A DNA stretch of 64,000 nt from Lindgomyces ingoldianus (GCF_010093535.1 NW_022985221.1:168653-232652), one strand, 5' to 3'. Positions 50,056 to 61,161 are shown, numbered from the stretch's first letter. Program-made: numbers and translations. The notes: a model not told the origin generated them from the letters alone.

Positions 50056-51248
50056 CTAGTAGACCTTCTTCTTCTCGTCGACACTGAACTGGCCGGGACC
50101 CATGTTGACCAGCAAGAGGAGACCACCGCTGAGATGATTGTTAGCTGTGGAAATTTTTTGGGGGGGTTGTAGGCGTGCAACTTACACAATGGAGAGGATC
50201 TGGAAGAAGTCGTACTTGGCGAAGTCCTTGTGGGGATGGTGGGGGTGGAGCTATGGCAATATCAGCATTGCATTTTGAAGACGTCGAGAATGCGCCTACC
50301 GTCCAGAAGTTGTTGACCAGGATGTTGAAGATACTGAGAATGACGACCAACATAATGGCGCTCCACTTGGCCTTGAATCCCACGACAACCATCACGCAAG
50401 CCCCAAATCCGATTATGCTGACCAGAATCCTCCAGAAGTTCCAATCACCCCTGAAAACAAACCCGACGAAGAGAAAGATGAGCAGAATGCGACCAGCAAG
50501 CTGGAAGTACATCTTCCTGTCCTTCTCATCAAGTTGCGGCAAGCCCGCCGGTGCGAACTTCTTCCGAACCCACGAGTCCGACAAGACCATGAGCAGCCCT
50601 CCCATGACCGACAAGTTGCGCAGGAAAAAGTTGAGGTCAAAGACCAGTCCATATCCAATGCCTTGAAGAATGACGACACCAATGAGCCCACCGACACCAT
50701 AGTCAGAGTGTTTCCGGACTATGATCATGAAGGAGCAGCAGATCATGACGATGACGTTTACGATGAGGAAGAGGTGGGTCAGACCATTCGGTACTGTGGG
50801 ACACAAAGCTCTGTTAGCGACTGATGTGGAACTGAACAGAACTGGGGTCGAAGGGGTATCATACTGTGCCGGTAGTCGTGGAGATATGTGAGCTGGTCGC
50901 GCCACTGAGTGATAATTCGGAGCGCATCTTCTATGAATGTGACAACGATCAAGAAGCGGCCGATTGCGGGTAGATAGCTGTGTTGAGCTTCTATCAGCTT
51001 CAATTTCTCAGAAAGACAAGCTTATTGGCCGCCAAAGCGCACAAGCAATAAGCCCACCAAGACGACGAAAATACTCACGGCTTAATCGGGTCCGACAGCG
51101 TATCTAACCAGTCTTCGATCTTGCTGGTTTGTTCTCGAATTGCATCCAGCGGGCTGGGGTCGTCTGCGCGATCATCACTTCGCCCAGCGTTGCCGAAGGG
51201 GCTCTGGTTGCCCAGATGATAACCAGCCGTGCCGCGTATCTGAGCCAT
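50056..51248 (-). CDS. ERV29: ER cargo receptor Erv29 (SURF4 family)
   Basis: Multi-span membrane receptor that packs soluble secretory cargo into COPII vesicles and cycles between ER and Golgi. Exons are 51079-51248, 50865-50977, 50300-50793, 50186-50250 and 50056-50128, giving 304 residues. The cytosolic N-terminus is followed by YLPAIGRFLIVVTFIEDALRI and the SURF4 signature HIPNGLTHLFLIVNV. Several membrane segments come next: GGLIGVVILQGIGYGLVF, GRILLIFLFVGFVF and AIMLVVILSIFNILVNNFW. Then HPHHPHKDFAKYDFFQILS and GGLLLLVNMGPGQFSVDEKKKVY complete the protein. The last four residues, KKVY, form a dilysine (KKXX) retrieval signal for COPI, as expected for a cycling receptor. The start was chosen at the first ATG (MAQIRG); the frame is open a little further upstream without another ATG. 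Confidence 0.94.
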
Positions 51249-52402
51249 CGTTGTCAAAGTAAAAGGAAAAGGTCAAACGGAGGAGAGGCGAGGGTGTGGG
51301 CTGGGCGATCCAGGGTTTTAGTGTCGTGAAGCCGTTGCCAAAACGTGTCCTATTATGTCAGCACGAGCCTCCACCACACCTGCATTTGGGTCTGGTGAAT
51401 CCCAGATTTGCCATTCACTCACCGTCTGTTGAAAGGGACGGATATTAAAATTTAAAGGCTAGATTTCTTTCACCCGGTTAAGCGGGGGTTGTCTCTTATA
51501 TCAAAGGCCGTCTACGAACACTTTTAATGTGCCCAGCTGAAACACCAATGCCGATCTGAGGCCAGATTTCTTTGCGCTGGCCCGCTGTGACAGAACTTGC
51601 CTCCTCCCGGGAGCTGGTGATCCGGATACCTTCTTCGAAGCAGAATGACCAGCACGTGGCTGACTCTGTCGATAGTGGTGATGTGAGCAGTATTTTTGGT
51701 GTTAGTGGTGTCTAGAAGTGTGCGCCACAATCAGTGGCGCTGAGTGGCTTCAAGCGCCCAACCGTTTTTGCCAAGACGAACTAAGTTCAGCTTCATGCAG
51801 AGTGGGAGAGAGCGGAGGCACAATTGCTGAAATATCATCTTAAGGTAAATTTACAGTCTTGCATATTCTGTGGGTCCTTACAGTTTACCCTTTACAGCTT
51901 GTGCCTGAGTAACAATGTAAGGAAAGTTGGTAGAAGTAGTTTAGACTTGTTCGAGTTGAAAGGAAATGTGCGGCCCAAATAGGAATCAGAAAAAAAAAAA
52001 AAGCCGTGGTAGCTGCCTCGCCATAACATTATCCATGCAATGCCCAGACACCAGTGTCGAATTTTTTTTTGAATGAAGAGCAAGGTTGACAGTAGCCAAC
52101 ATTGATGCAATGAACCATTCCTCCCCATCAAAGGCCATTTTGGACGGGGATCCTCCTGTTGTACAACACTTGCGCCATCCGTTGCTAATCATCCCCTCCG
52201 AAAGAAATGTAGCCAAAGAGACCATGCCCTAGAAGCATTGATCATACAGACCAGTACAGTCTGCCTGTACGCCGAAGATTGAAGCCACATGAGACATAAA
52301 AGAAAGCGAGGTGGATTGCTCCTCAGAATGGTTGAAATTGCAAGTAGCAGCGGGTGAAAGGTGTGATCCGTACTGCGACATATCGAACGCGTCCAGAAAG
52401 CA
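51249..52402. other. Intergenic, ERV29 promoter side
   Basis: No gene seen. Holds a run of 12 As near 51991-52002. Confidence 0.45.
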
Positions 52403-53524
52403 TTATACGACAGGCCAGTCCGAGTCCATGGGATGACTGGCCGTTGCGTCGGCATCGGGCTCCGCGAGAAGTCCAAATCGAGATTGAGGCTTGACATTCT
52501 CAACCTTTGAGACCGGGGCTGGAGCCTTCTTCACAGGGGCGGGCTCTTGAGGGATGCCAGAGTCACTGCCCTCCTCGCCGGTGGTGGACCCCGCAGCCTT
52601 GTTCTTGCGCTGCTTCTTCCCCTTCGGAACTGTGGTCCACGCCGAGTCTTCCATTGCCATCCTCAGCTGCTCTTCCTCGGATGGCAGGTTCGTCCAATGT
52701 GTGCTGTTCGACAAGCTGTCCGTAGTTGCTGAGGTGCCGTTTGTAGCAATCTCGCTGGAACTCGCGGTCGAGCCGACCTCTGGGTCGAAAGTGTCGAGGA
52801 GTTGGCCATCATGGCCACCTGGGGCCGCTCCAGTTCTAGAAGAGGAGCGCACGGCAGTCCAGGGGTTGGACGTGGGCGCCTGAGCGGCTTGAAGCCCATT
52901 CCTAGCAGCTTCCCCACGAGCCTCGCGGGCAGTGCGCCTCTGCTTCTCAAGGAGGATCTGGCGCTGTTTCTCATCAGCCTCACGCTGAGCCTTGGCTTCC
53001 TCCGCCTTCCTCTTATTCTGTCGCTGTTTCTTGGTTTCTTGAAGACTTTCTGCCCGCTGCTGCTGCGGCTTGCTCGGGCGAGAAGGCTTCTCGGATGGGT
53101 TGATCTTCAAGACCGCTGGAGCCGCACCGTGCGGTTCGAGCATGTCCGAGACGTCCTTCCCGCTCGGGGCCTGAAGGTTAGTCGCGCCGAGGGCGGGAGA
53201 CATCGCAGGAGACAGATCGTCGTCTGCATCTGCACCGGCAGTAGATGAGGCAGCGGAGAGGTAGGCCTCCGTCTTGTCTCCAACCTCCCGGACGACCTTC
53301 TTGACCGACTTGCGGGGTGGCTTGGCTTTCGCACTTCTAGAGGTTGGCTTTGGTGTGGCCTCCGCGTCACTCCATTGCATCGCCGAGTCCGCCTTGGCAG
53401 GGATGGGTGCTCGCTGGAGGGATCGACCCCTGTGTCGACCCCGATTCTTATTGTTGTGGCTGTAGTACCAGTACAAGGCTCCTCCAATAGCAAAACACAG
53501 TATCCATCTCATCCAGGGCTCCAT
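52403..53524 (-). CDS. Uncharacterised membrane-anchored, coiled-coil protein
   Basis: Single-exon frame of 373 residues starting MEPWMRWILCFAIGG. Residues 4-22 form one membrane segment (WMRWILCFAIGGALYWYYS) followed by basic RGRHRGRS, so the N-terminus probably anchors the protein with the rest in the cytosol. The middle (about residues 150-215) is strongly charged and likely coiled coil (LQETKKQRQNKRKAEEAKAQ and READEKQRQILLEKQRR). Near the C-terminus come a WT-rich block (STHWTNLPSEEEQLRMAMED, WTTVPKGKKQRKNK) and the terminal DSDWPVV. I do not recognise a named family. The frame is open 21 codons upstream, but only with a GTG start, so the ATG at 53524 is preferred. A role at the ER or another membrane is only a guess. 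Confidence 0.8.
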   Translation of the reverse strand: MEPWMRWILCFAIGGALYWYYSHNNKNRGRHRGRSLQRAPIPAKADSAMQWSDAEATPKPTSRSAKAKPPRKSVKKVVREVGDKTEAYLSAASSTAGADADDDLSPAMSPALGATNLQAPSGKDVSDMLEPHGAAPAVLKINPSEKPSRPSKPQQQRAESLQETKKQRQNKRKAEEAKAQREADEKQRQILLEKQRRTAREARGEAARNGLQAAQAPTSNPWTAVRSSSRTGAAPGGHDGQLLDTFDPEVGSTASSSEIATNGTSATTDSLSNSTHWTNLPSEEEQLRMAMEDSAWTTVPKGKKQRKNKAAGSTTGEEGSDSGIPQEPAPVKKAPAPVSKVENVKPQSRFGLLAEPDADATASHPMDSDWPVV

Positions 53525-55550
53525 ATTGGCGAGCAAACTGGCTTGACTCCGAAGATCGCGGTGTCGTTGGAGAGCACAGCCCACCACTCCTTCGAGTCAA
53601 GGGAACGGTCAGTGAGGGTTAAGTCGGGTGGGATGGTGAGCTGCGGCCGTAACTAAGCTGAAGGCGCAGCCGTGAGCTGATGTGGTCAATTGGGAGGAGA
53701 TGAGAATCGCCGAGCTCGAGAAACTGGAGCCGAGATGAGTGTCCTTAGTAGTTTGCTGAGCGCGAGGTGAGTGCAAGGGAGGGTGGGGAGAGGGGAGATG
53801 GAAGCAGAGACCCTGTGCAGGACGGATGATAGTGGCCTTTGTTACAGAGTTGCGCAGCTCAGGACTGGTGTCTCGGCACTGGTTGGGTCGAGAGGAGCTG
53901 AGTAGCTGCTAGTGGAAGTACGGTGAGGTGATGGGGCACTCGTCAGGAGCTCGTCGCCGATGGGACGTTGGCTTGAGGGTCGGTCGGAGTGAGTGAAGGA
54001 GTGATGGAGTGAGGAAACTCGCAGGCGGGTGAAAAAGTCTGTGTGGACGGCAAGTGGTAAGACGAAATGAGACCCAAGGAATGAGTGAAGAGGGTCGGGG
54101 ATGAGCACGCCAAGGGATGGGATGGGGCGTGACGGTGGAGAAGGTGGTTGAGCTGGGTCGCGGCTCTAACGGGAATAGTGCCGCGTAGGGGTTCGGAGCT
54201 TCGTCAGCCCCAAGATGGTCCGACGCTTGAACGAAACAGGCGTCCTGGTTCTTCACGGCAGTAGAATACAATTGAACACTGCTTTTCTTTGATTATGTCT
54301 ACCTCACTGCGAATGGCTGGTTGCTCGTCTGCGCAGATGAGAGCAATCTGCGCGTGGTCGGCAACGAGGCGACCAGGTCGGCGCTTGGTGGCAACCTCAA
54401 AAGGACACCTTGCGTTGCTCGTTCACGGCGGACCATGCTTCGCCAGAACGGGAATCTCGCCTTCTATTGATTCGACTAACGGCTGGCGCCCGCGCGGTGA
54501 CATGAGAGCCCACATCTGAACACAAATGGCTCCCCGCAGCATGTCAACAGCCCTGAGATAAGGCGCTGCTCAGCGCCCACATTTCTACAATCCCTTAGCA
54601 AATCAATTAATCGACTTACCGCCCGTTTACCCATTGCTTTTGCCTCTGCCCACGCCGAGTTTCGACCGCTTTTCCAAGGAGGCTGTATCACTGAACCACG
54701 CGCTCGGGGGCTTAACACGAGGGGCAGTCAGGACTTTTCGTCCATACAAGACCAATTGGCATGCTTGGTCGGCCTTTCTCTCTCCTTAATTTGCTTCGGC
54801 TCAGATTCCTTACATCCTCTCTTATTATTCTCAGGTCCGGTCTTGGATGGGATCTCAAACCGCCCCTATAAAAAGCTTCCAATATAACATTGCAGCTTCG
54901 GGAAAGAAAACTCCGGCACCCTGACGAGTTCCTCTCTAGGCTTTGCGGTATTTGGACAAGACATGTCGTACATCTCTAGTTTACCTTCTGCCTTGGGACG
55001 CCCTTCCGGATTTGCCGAATTTGCATCGAGAGTCGTGATACTCGATTGGTGTTGCGAAACAGAACCTGGAGTAGTGGTGTCACACTACTATGTATTTACC
55101 CGTTTGGGTAGCTAAGAACATCATTGATGACCAGGATCGGTTTCGCAACACTTGGAGTCGGGCCGCAGCGCGCAGACGTATATCGGCGGATACAAGCCTC
55201 GAATTATCGTACCACGCGCTCAAAGTCTACTATCTAGCATCAATGGCATCGCAGATCACGCAGGTTAATATATCCAGTTGTCAATCACTCACTTGGCGAA
55301 TTTTTTTTGGATCAATTACCACTTGGATTTGATTCAGATATGCGCTCAACACTCATGTTCGGCAAACAATACCTCCTTATCTTTAGAGAACAAAAACCCT
55401 CCCCATGTATCCATAACTTCATAATTGTGCCTGCTTAAATAGCACAGGTATCCCTTCATGCAAAATACAAATGGTCCTCGTCTTTAAGACAACAGAGGAA
55501 TTCAACTCTTCACCACCCACCACAACCCTCACTATAGAACTATTACATTA
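53525..55550. other. Intergenic 2 kb
   Basis: Promoter of the membrane-anchored protein gene, with a purine-rich plus strand (about 53750-54140). The rest holds no supported gene. Some plus frames (54289-54519, 55090-55332) are short and featureless. Confidence 0.45.
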
Positions 55551-56276
55551 TTATTCCGAAGAGTTGCCCTTCTTAGCCCCGGGAGCCCCATCGGCATCCC
55601 CTTCGGCCTTCCTCTTTGCTCTAATCCCCGTATTCTCACCCTCAAGACTTGACGTCCGACTCGACGGGGGTAGTGGAGCAGCCTGCCCCGGATTCCTGTT
55701 CCCAGTGCTTATCTGGCGCGCGATTTCGCCCAGTCCAGGACCCACTATGTTGCGGTCGCCGATAATAGTCGCACCACAGTTAACAGTGATGTTGATTTTC
55801 TGAAACGGTTTCCCTAAGGAAAATGTCTGTCGAGTTTGGCCAGGCGATTGAGTATTAGCATTGGATGCGCTTGACGCTTGACCCTGTGCCAGAGGACCTT
55901 GCGCGTGAGACTGAGGCTGAGGCCGTGGTTGCGGTGGTGGACACCCATTCAACATCGTATACAACATGCCCGCTATCTTCGCACTATCCATCGGCGGCAT
56001 ACTAATAATATTCCCATGCCCCCGGATCTGTGTCGCTGCATTGATCGTAATATCTGGGATATCGCTCTCCTCATCCTCATCATCCTCATCCTTATCTTCC
56101 CCCGGGTCGTACGGATTGGAGAGATTCGGAATCGGATCGTGAGGATCAACGACCATGTTGTAGGATGGTGGCGGTATGCTAGACTCGATGAGTGCTTCTT
56201 CGAATCGTGTGCGAGTCGTGGGAGAGAGGGCTGGGTATTTGGCGTTTAGGAAGGCTGGGTTGGATGGAGGCTCCAT
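55551..56276 (-). CDS. Uncharacterised conserved-looking fungal protein, 241 residues
   Basis: Single-exon frame starting MEPPSNPAFLNAKYPALS. An acidic stretch (GEDKDEDDEDEESDI) precedes two related blocks, ITINAATQIRGHGNIISMPP and INITVNCGATIIGDRNIVGPG. They share the pattern IT(I/V)N..(T/A)xI.G..NI and may be a duplicated beta-strand motif. Between them is a Pro/Gln-rich linker. The C-terminus is basic with a possible nuclear signal (RAKRKAEGDADGAPGAKKG). I recall similar proteins only as hypothetical fungal proteins. Upstream, a minus-strand GTAAGT donor at about 56579 suggests a 5'-UTR intron. Nuclear location is a weak inference. Confidence 0.75.
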   Translation of the reverse strand: MEPPSNPAFLNAKYPALSPTTRTRFEEALIESSIPPPSYNMVVDPHDPIPNLSNPYDPGEDKDEDDEDEESDIPDITINAATQIRGHGNIISMPPMDSAKIAGMLYTMLNGCPPPQPRPQPQSHAQGPLAQGQASSASNANTQSPGQTRQTFSLGKPFQKINITVNCGATIIGDRNIVGPGLGEIARQISTGNRNPGQAAPLPPSSRTSSLEGENTGIRAKRKAEGDADGAPGAKKGNSSE

Positions 56277-56521
56277 GAATAGTACTAGTAGAGGTAGTGC
56301 TTGCGGGCAAGTGGGTTATATTATTTTAGATGCTGGCTAGTTTCGATCTGAGATTCAATGGAAGGATCGACCTGGTTGGTTGCATATAGTAAGTACAACC
56401 CTGGGTTTTGAGGGGTTGGGTTCTGGTGAGAGGTGTTAGAAACATGATGTCGCGATACATTGGGATATTGAAAAGAATGCGGTGCGAACAGCGAATGTTG
56501 AAGAAGAAGGAGAAGAAGAAG

Positions 56522-56552
<31 letters not shown>

Positions 56553-57365
56553 GAAAAGAAACACTCAGGAGAGACTTACCAACAAGTCAACAAAAGTCTT
56601 AGCGTCGAGTCCTGTTGTGGGAAGTGAAAGCCGCAGTCGTAATCACTAGGTTCACCTTCCAAGCTTAAGTGCAGTCAACCTTAGTGAAAGTCTCTAACAA
56701 GTAACTGCCAGTCGGTGTGAAAAGAAATCTAATCTTTCACCTCTAGTAGTGTGCTTCATACATATATCTCACCCTTCTCCTGCTAAGCCCTACCTATCCC
56801 TGGCTCCCGCCTCTGCGCATTCTATTCACTGAAATCCGAAACCAGCACAAAATAGCGAGTTTGTGCATGCAACGCACAGTTTCCTATTGTCCGTCCACAA
56901 CAATAGACTCCACTATGCCTAATTAAGTAACCCAGGCACCGAACCCCAGTCGCTCGCAGAACACCCAGCGCCCCGACCAACCACGGAACTTGCATGCTAC
57001 GGTGAAACGAAAGTTTTGCTCTGGCCTGCTTACGTTCGCCTTCCTGAACAACAGAATCCTCGCTCCTTTCACTCAATCATGCGTGTGGAGACTCAGCTTT
57101 TATGGATGTGAATTCAGCGTTGAGCGGTTGGGCTCGGGATTCTCAAACCTCAGCGATCGACAAAGTTGGGGGACAATAAGACTTGGCATGCACCCCACAC
57201 GGAGAAAATGTGGCGAATGGGGTGAGGTCCGTGTGTTCTATTGTGGACAATACAAACCTCGGATCTCCTGTGAGAAAGGCAATTATGGGAATTGTGAGTG
57301 AGCCGTGGGTATGTTTGAGTCGGTGCGACACGAGGGCTATTTGAGTGTTGCGATTCGCAGCTGTC
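56277..57365. promoter_or_regulatory. Upstream region of the 241-residue gene, with GAA array
   Basis: Contains a GAA microsatellite and a putative 5'-UTR intron on the minus strand. No coding gene was seen between it and the transposon. Confidence 0.5.
56500..56550 (+). repeat. GAA microsatellite (about 17 units)
   Basis: Near-perfect GAA/AGA array with one interruption (GGA). On the minus strand it is a CTT polypyrimidine tract inside the putative 5'-UTR intron. Confidence 0.95.
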
Positions 57366-57374
57366 GCTTGCTAT
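57366..57374 (+). repeat. Left target-site duplication of the transposon
   Basis: GCTTGCTAT directly outside the left terminal repeat. It matches CCTTGCTAT at 61229-61237 in eight of nine bases; 8-9 bp is the Mutator-type length. Confidence 0.75.
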
Positions 57375-57403
57375 GTGGTTGCAGGTAACCCCACCACACT
57401 TTT
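57375..57403 (+). repeat. Left terminal inverted repeat
   Basis: Begins GTGGTTGCAGGTAACCCC and ends ACCACACTTTT. The core AGGTAACCCCACC is identical to the reverse complement of the right end. Confidence 0.88.
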
Positions 57404-57519
57404 TAAGCAAATTGTTGTCGGCCCAAGCGTGTTGGTAAGGTCAGCGATTGGTTGGTCGTGTTAGTAATCAGTTGGTTGGGTAATCTCCTTGATAAAGCCC
57501 ACACCCCAAGCGAGCTACC

Positions 57520-60500
57520 ATGACTCTTGAACCCCATTTTCCCAACGAAGCCGCAAGAAATATGAGTAATGTGGTTGTGAACACGTTGAGAAGCAGTTGC
57601 TAACTGCTTCAGGTCTTCCTTTAAGCCAAGAACTCCAATGCCAAGAGGAGAATGACCGGTTATACAATAGTGATCTAGACGAGACTACTCATGACTTTAC
57701 TGCTGAGGCCCAAGGCGAACACGCTGCAGATGGCGAGGAAGAGTGCGAGGGCGATATCAATGTATGGGCTATCTGTCAACACGTTGTCAACGTTTTCTCA
57801 TTAGATTTTAGGATGATACTACGCCCCTTACAGTGTTGACCTCTGGGACTCACAGCCCTCTTACAACAGCAACTATTACACATGTTGCTCTTCTTCCAGA
57901 ATATCCTCGAACGTCTGCAAATGGGTATACTTTCTGTATTCACGTGGATCCAGCTAGGGCCACTTCAGAAATGGTCCTTCAGGATGCTCAACAGGTAAAA
58001 ATGATTTTAGACATGTTAAGAACAGGTTAACATAATATTAGTTTCAATACTGTAGAAAACAAAAGGGCCCACCTAAGCGCACAACGTCTGTGTTCTTAGG
58101 TGGTCCAGCAATAAGGTATCGGTATGAGTGTACTGGTGTAAAGCGTTGCGAATACCTTGATAACACGTTGGTAACGCTTTCGCATACTCACGTTACAGCT
58201 GAGATCTGGGAGCAGATGAAGAGCTCTCGTCTGAACCTGTACAGGTCTGAGCCAGACGTAAGGAAGAAGAAGTCCACGGCGTATGTGTGCTCAACCTGTT
58301 CAGAATACCTTCTCATATAGTGCAGGCTCTACCAGGCAATTATGCATCGCTATCGCAGCAGAACAGCATGTGTACACACTAGACCTACGTGTGAACCAAT
58401 TTTACGCCAAATGGGGCATGAAGTTAGTAAGGACCTTTTAAAAACATGTTAAGAGCCTTTTTATAATATGTTATAGTCTGTTTCAAGTGTGCGCCTCTGG
58501 TATGTTGGTTGCAAGAGTTGGACGTATATGAATAGGGCAGAAGGGCACCTCTTCAAGACTGTTGGGGATCAATACCACATTGAACACCTTCAGAATCTGT
58601 TCCGAGATGGTTTACCTGAGGAGCCAGAACTAGCAGAGACGTGTGGTTCTATCTTCTCAACAAGGGCTAAACTTCAAGATTGTGGTAACGTAATCACTTC
58701 ATAATCTGTTTAAAACAGCTTACAAACGTGTTCATAAGACAATAACCATCCCCAGGGCAAGGGAAAGCTTATACGGGTAGGCTGTGGGGTGAAATTTGAT
58801 ATCATTATACCTGTATACGTAAACCAATGCCCGTATTATACGTTTACGTCACATGGTGTACATATGCACCCCCCTCCTCCACCTACAAGGACTCCTGAGG
58901 CTCTCACACAGGAGATTATATCCTTAGTACGCCGGGTAAACGACCCAAGCATGACTGTTGGTACGGACCTCTTTCTAACCTATTAATAACCTGTTATTAA
59001 CCTATTAGAATCCTTTCTGAAGTCGCCGTTCCTGGAAGGGTTCTGCCAGAACTACAATAAACCTTCATTTGCACAAGTACACGAGTTACTGGTAAACATG
59101 GATCGCCTTGCACAGGTTATATACCGCGAGAAGCTTATTATGTTTCCCTCTGGCCAGGACTTAGCTGGTGTTGAGTTTGAGATGAAGATGAGGCACCAGG
59201 ACCCTGAAGAGGTAGCTGGGTAGTTCCTAACATGTTCACATCTTGTCTCTAACGTGTTCTAGGCATATATTAGAGAAATCTTCACGAACAATATTGGCTC
59301 CATTGTATTGACTATGCGGAAGGACCAGGCTGCTGTCTTTGCAAGCCTAGAGACGTTCCAGCTAGACCTCTCCTTTAAGCGTGTATCACATGGCTTTCAT
59401 GAGCTTATCTTTGCCTTCTACCATGAGCGGCACGGAAAACGTGAGTAGACGCGTTGAGAACACGTTGTAATGGAGTTGCTAACGTGTTTAGTTTTTACTC
59501 TTGCCCGTATGTATATCAATTGTGAGAAGAAACGCATCTATCAGAAATGCTTTGAGATACTGTTCAAGCACCTATCTCAATGCGTTCAGAGAGAGATAAG
59601 ATGGAAGCATTTGCACCGCAATGGATTTATTGGTGTTACAGTTGACATGGATGGGAAGCAGATAAGTGGTACGTGTTGCAATTGTGCTGGGAACTCGTTA
59701 ATAACACGTCAACAAGGTTTCGGGCGATATCTCCAGTCTATTGACCCCGCTGACAATCCCTGGCAATGGCAACTTCAGAAAACGGTTAAGTTTTGTGAGG
59801 CGCACTTTATGCGGAGTATCAAAACTGCAACAGGTGGTCTAGATCCAGCCTTTGCTTCTGTACGTCAACGGATGCGAGCACTCCTTACCTGCCAAAGCTG
59901 GGAAGAGTACGAAACTCTGTGCGTTCAATTAATGGGTAAATATGTTCCTATGACGTTCGTAACACATTAATAACGTGTTCATAGAGCGGGAGAGTCCGAC
60001 TGTCAGTCGCTGGGCAAAGCACAAACGCAACAGAGTGATTGCAGCAGGGCTTAACAAAAATATCACATTAATGACTCAACGTGATTGGAACGTCTTAGAG
60101 GAGACTTCTAAAAATGTTAATCAGGCTGCTAAGAAGTCATATTCATTTAGAAAGGCCTTACACCTCTTGCCAGCAATCCTAGCGTAGGTTAAATGTTTAA
60201 GCTTTTTAAACATAATCTAAACATAAATAGGGCCCAGAAGCTTGACCAGCAGGATATTGATCAGTGGAACACGCGAGTGGAAAGAGATATACGTCATAGC
60301 CACCGTTCTACAAGCCTTATTTCTCAGTATAGCACACACATGGCTCGAGGAAGTATGTGCACTATCAACATGTTCTGGAGGTGTTACTAACGTCATCAGA
60401 ACGTAAGCGACAAGACTATCTTGATTCAAACACGAATTACAACTCTGACGACGATGGCGATGACGCTATCTTGTTCCAAGCCTCATCGTCCGGCCATGTT

Positions 60501-60854
60501 AAAGCTCGTAGCAGCTCTAGACGACGGCAATCGCCAGCTGTTAGGCATACACTATCCCTAGAAGCTCAAACAGCAATCCAGGATAGCGATTCAACTTCAA
60601 CGTCATCACAACCTGTTCAGATGACATTCAGATCACTATCACCACAGCCAAGTCTCCAGCGGCAAGCACTTCAACAGAATCTTGATGCCCAGGCCCAACG
60701 TTCAGCCCTTGAGCTAAGAGAAAAAGAGGCAAGCGTAAGAGAAAAAGAGGCAAACGTAAGAAAGCAGGAGCTACAAAATAGGCTGCTTGAGCTAGAGTTA
60801 CTAGAAAAGGAGAGGGCTTTAAACAGGGACAACACAATCACCTCGTCACGTTAA
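57520..60854 (+). CDS. MULE transposase, 14 exons, apparently intact
   Basis: DDE transposase that excises and inserts the element. Exons: 57520-57565, 57613-57761, 57812-57994, 58066-58280, 58321-58426, 58477-58684, 58739-58960, 59009-59211, 59263-59440, 59492-59668, 59717-59935, 59985-60183, 60231-60352 and 60400-60854, giving 893 residues. The N-terminus is acidic. A cysteine/histidine-rich region follows (YECTGVKRCEYL, SHTHVTAEIWEQM) that may bind DNA ends. Catalytic candidates are D479 in FQLDLSFKR, D555 or D557 in GVTVDMDGK, the MULE-type C2H motif CEAH (C589, H592), and a Glu in SWEEYETL. The C-terminus has a Ser-rich stretch and a long charged coiled coil with a repeated REKEA(S/N)V unit. 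The 13 introns are 40-71 nt and share AACNNGTT. Exon edges at introns 3, 6 and 10 use AAG acceptors and are the least certain. Confidence 0.82.
57566..60399 (+). repeat. Intron-borne AACNNGTT palindromes (14 copies in 13 introns)
   Basis: Copies start at 57580, 57778, 58021, 58293, 58443, 58725, 58988, 59229, 59251, 59459, 59481, 59692, 59972 and 60367. The central pair is AC, AG, CT, AT, GT or TC. Intron 12 (60184-60230) lacks it but has the inverted pair ATGTTTAA / TTAAACAT. In introns 6, 8, 9 and 11 the copy AACGTGTT sits one to six bases before the acceptor. Only two copies were seen in the exons (58162 and 60609), and one beyond the gene (61016). Confidence 0.88.
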
Positions 60855-61052
60855 GATCATGTTCCAAACAGCATAAGGTCAGGTTGTACGGTCCTACAAT
60901 TAAGGACATCCTTTCTTACTTTAGGGTATATTTACTGCTTAGCTAAACTTATAAAGATCCTCTTAGGAACACCTTAAGAACAACGTGCAGTATGAAAATT
61001 ATGAAGACATGTTTTAAACACGTTTAGAATCTAATCTAAATTATATATAAAT

Positions 61053-61161
61053 TTATTCCTCATCATCCTCACTCTCCGAGTCATCCCAGCCTTTGAACCA
61101 CTTAGTGCTATTGTATGCGTTATTCCATTTGCATTCTGAACATGTCAATGGGGTTAACTTT
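61053..61161 (-). other. Short acidic minus-strand frame near the right end of the transposon
   Basis: Reading inward from the right end gives LTCSECKWNNAYNSTKWF then KGWDDSESEDDEE and a TAA. It has a CXXC pair and a strongly acidic tail, unlike random sequence. Just upstream on the same strand, GTAAGTCGG (from about 61177) and ACATGTTCAG look like an intron. No start codon lies inside the element. It could be the end of a second element gene, a captured host fragment, or chance. Confidence 0.3.

Noticed and set aside
53525..53587. N-terminal extension of the membrane-anchored protein from a GTG codon
   Set aside because: Nuclear genes rarely use GTG; the ATG at 53524 directly precedes the membrane segment.
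58136..58198. A possible extra 63-nt intron in transposase exon 4 (GTGTAA to TTACAG, contains AACACGTT)
   Set aside because: It is a multiple of three without stops, and its translation (CEYL, SHTH) fits the expected cysteine/histidine-rich region, so I kept it as exon. If spliced it would make the intron motif pattern even stronger.
58690..58755. Alternative intron 6 of the transposase, GTAATC to CCCCAG
   Set aside because: It also keeps the frame, but the pair 58685/58738 places AACGTGTT next to the acceptor as in introns 8, 9 and 11, so that was preferred.
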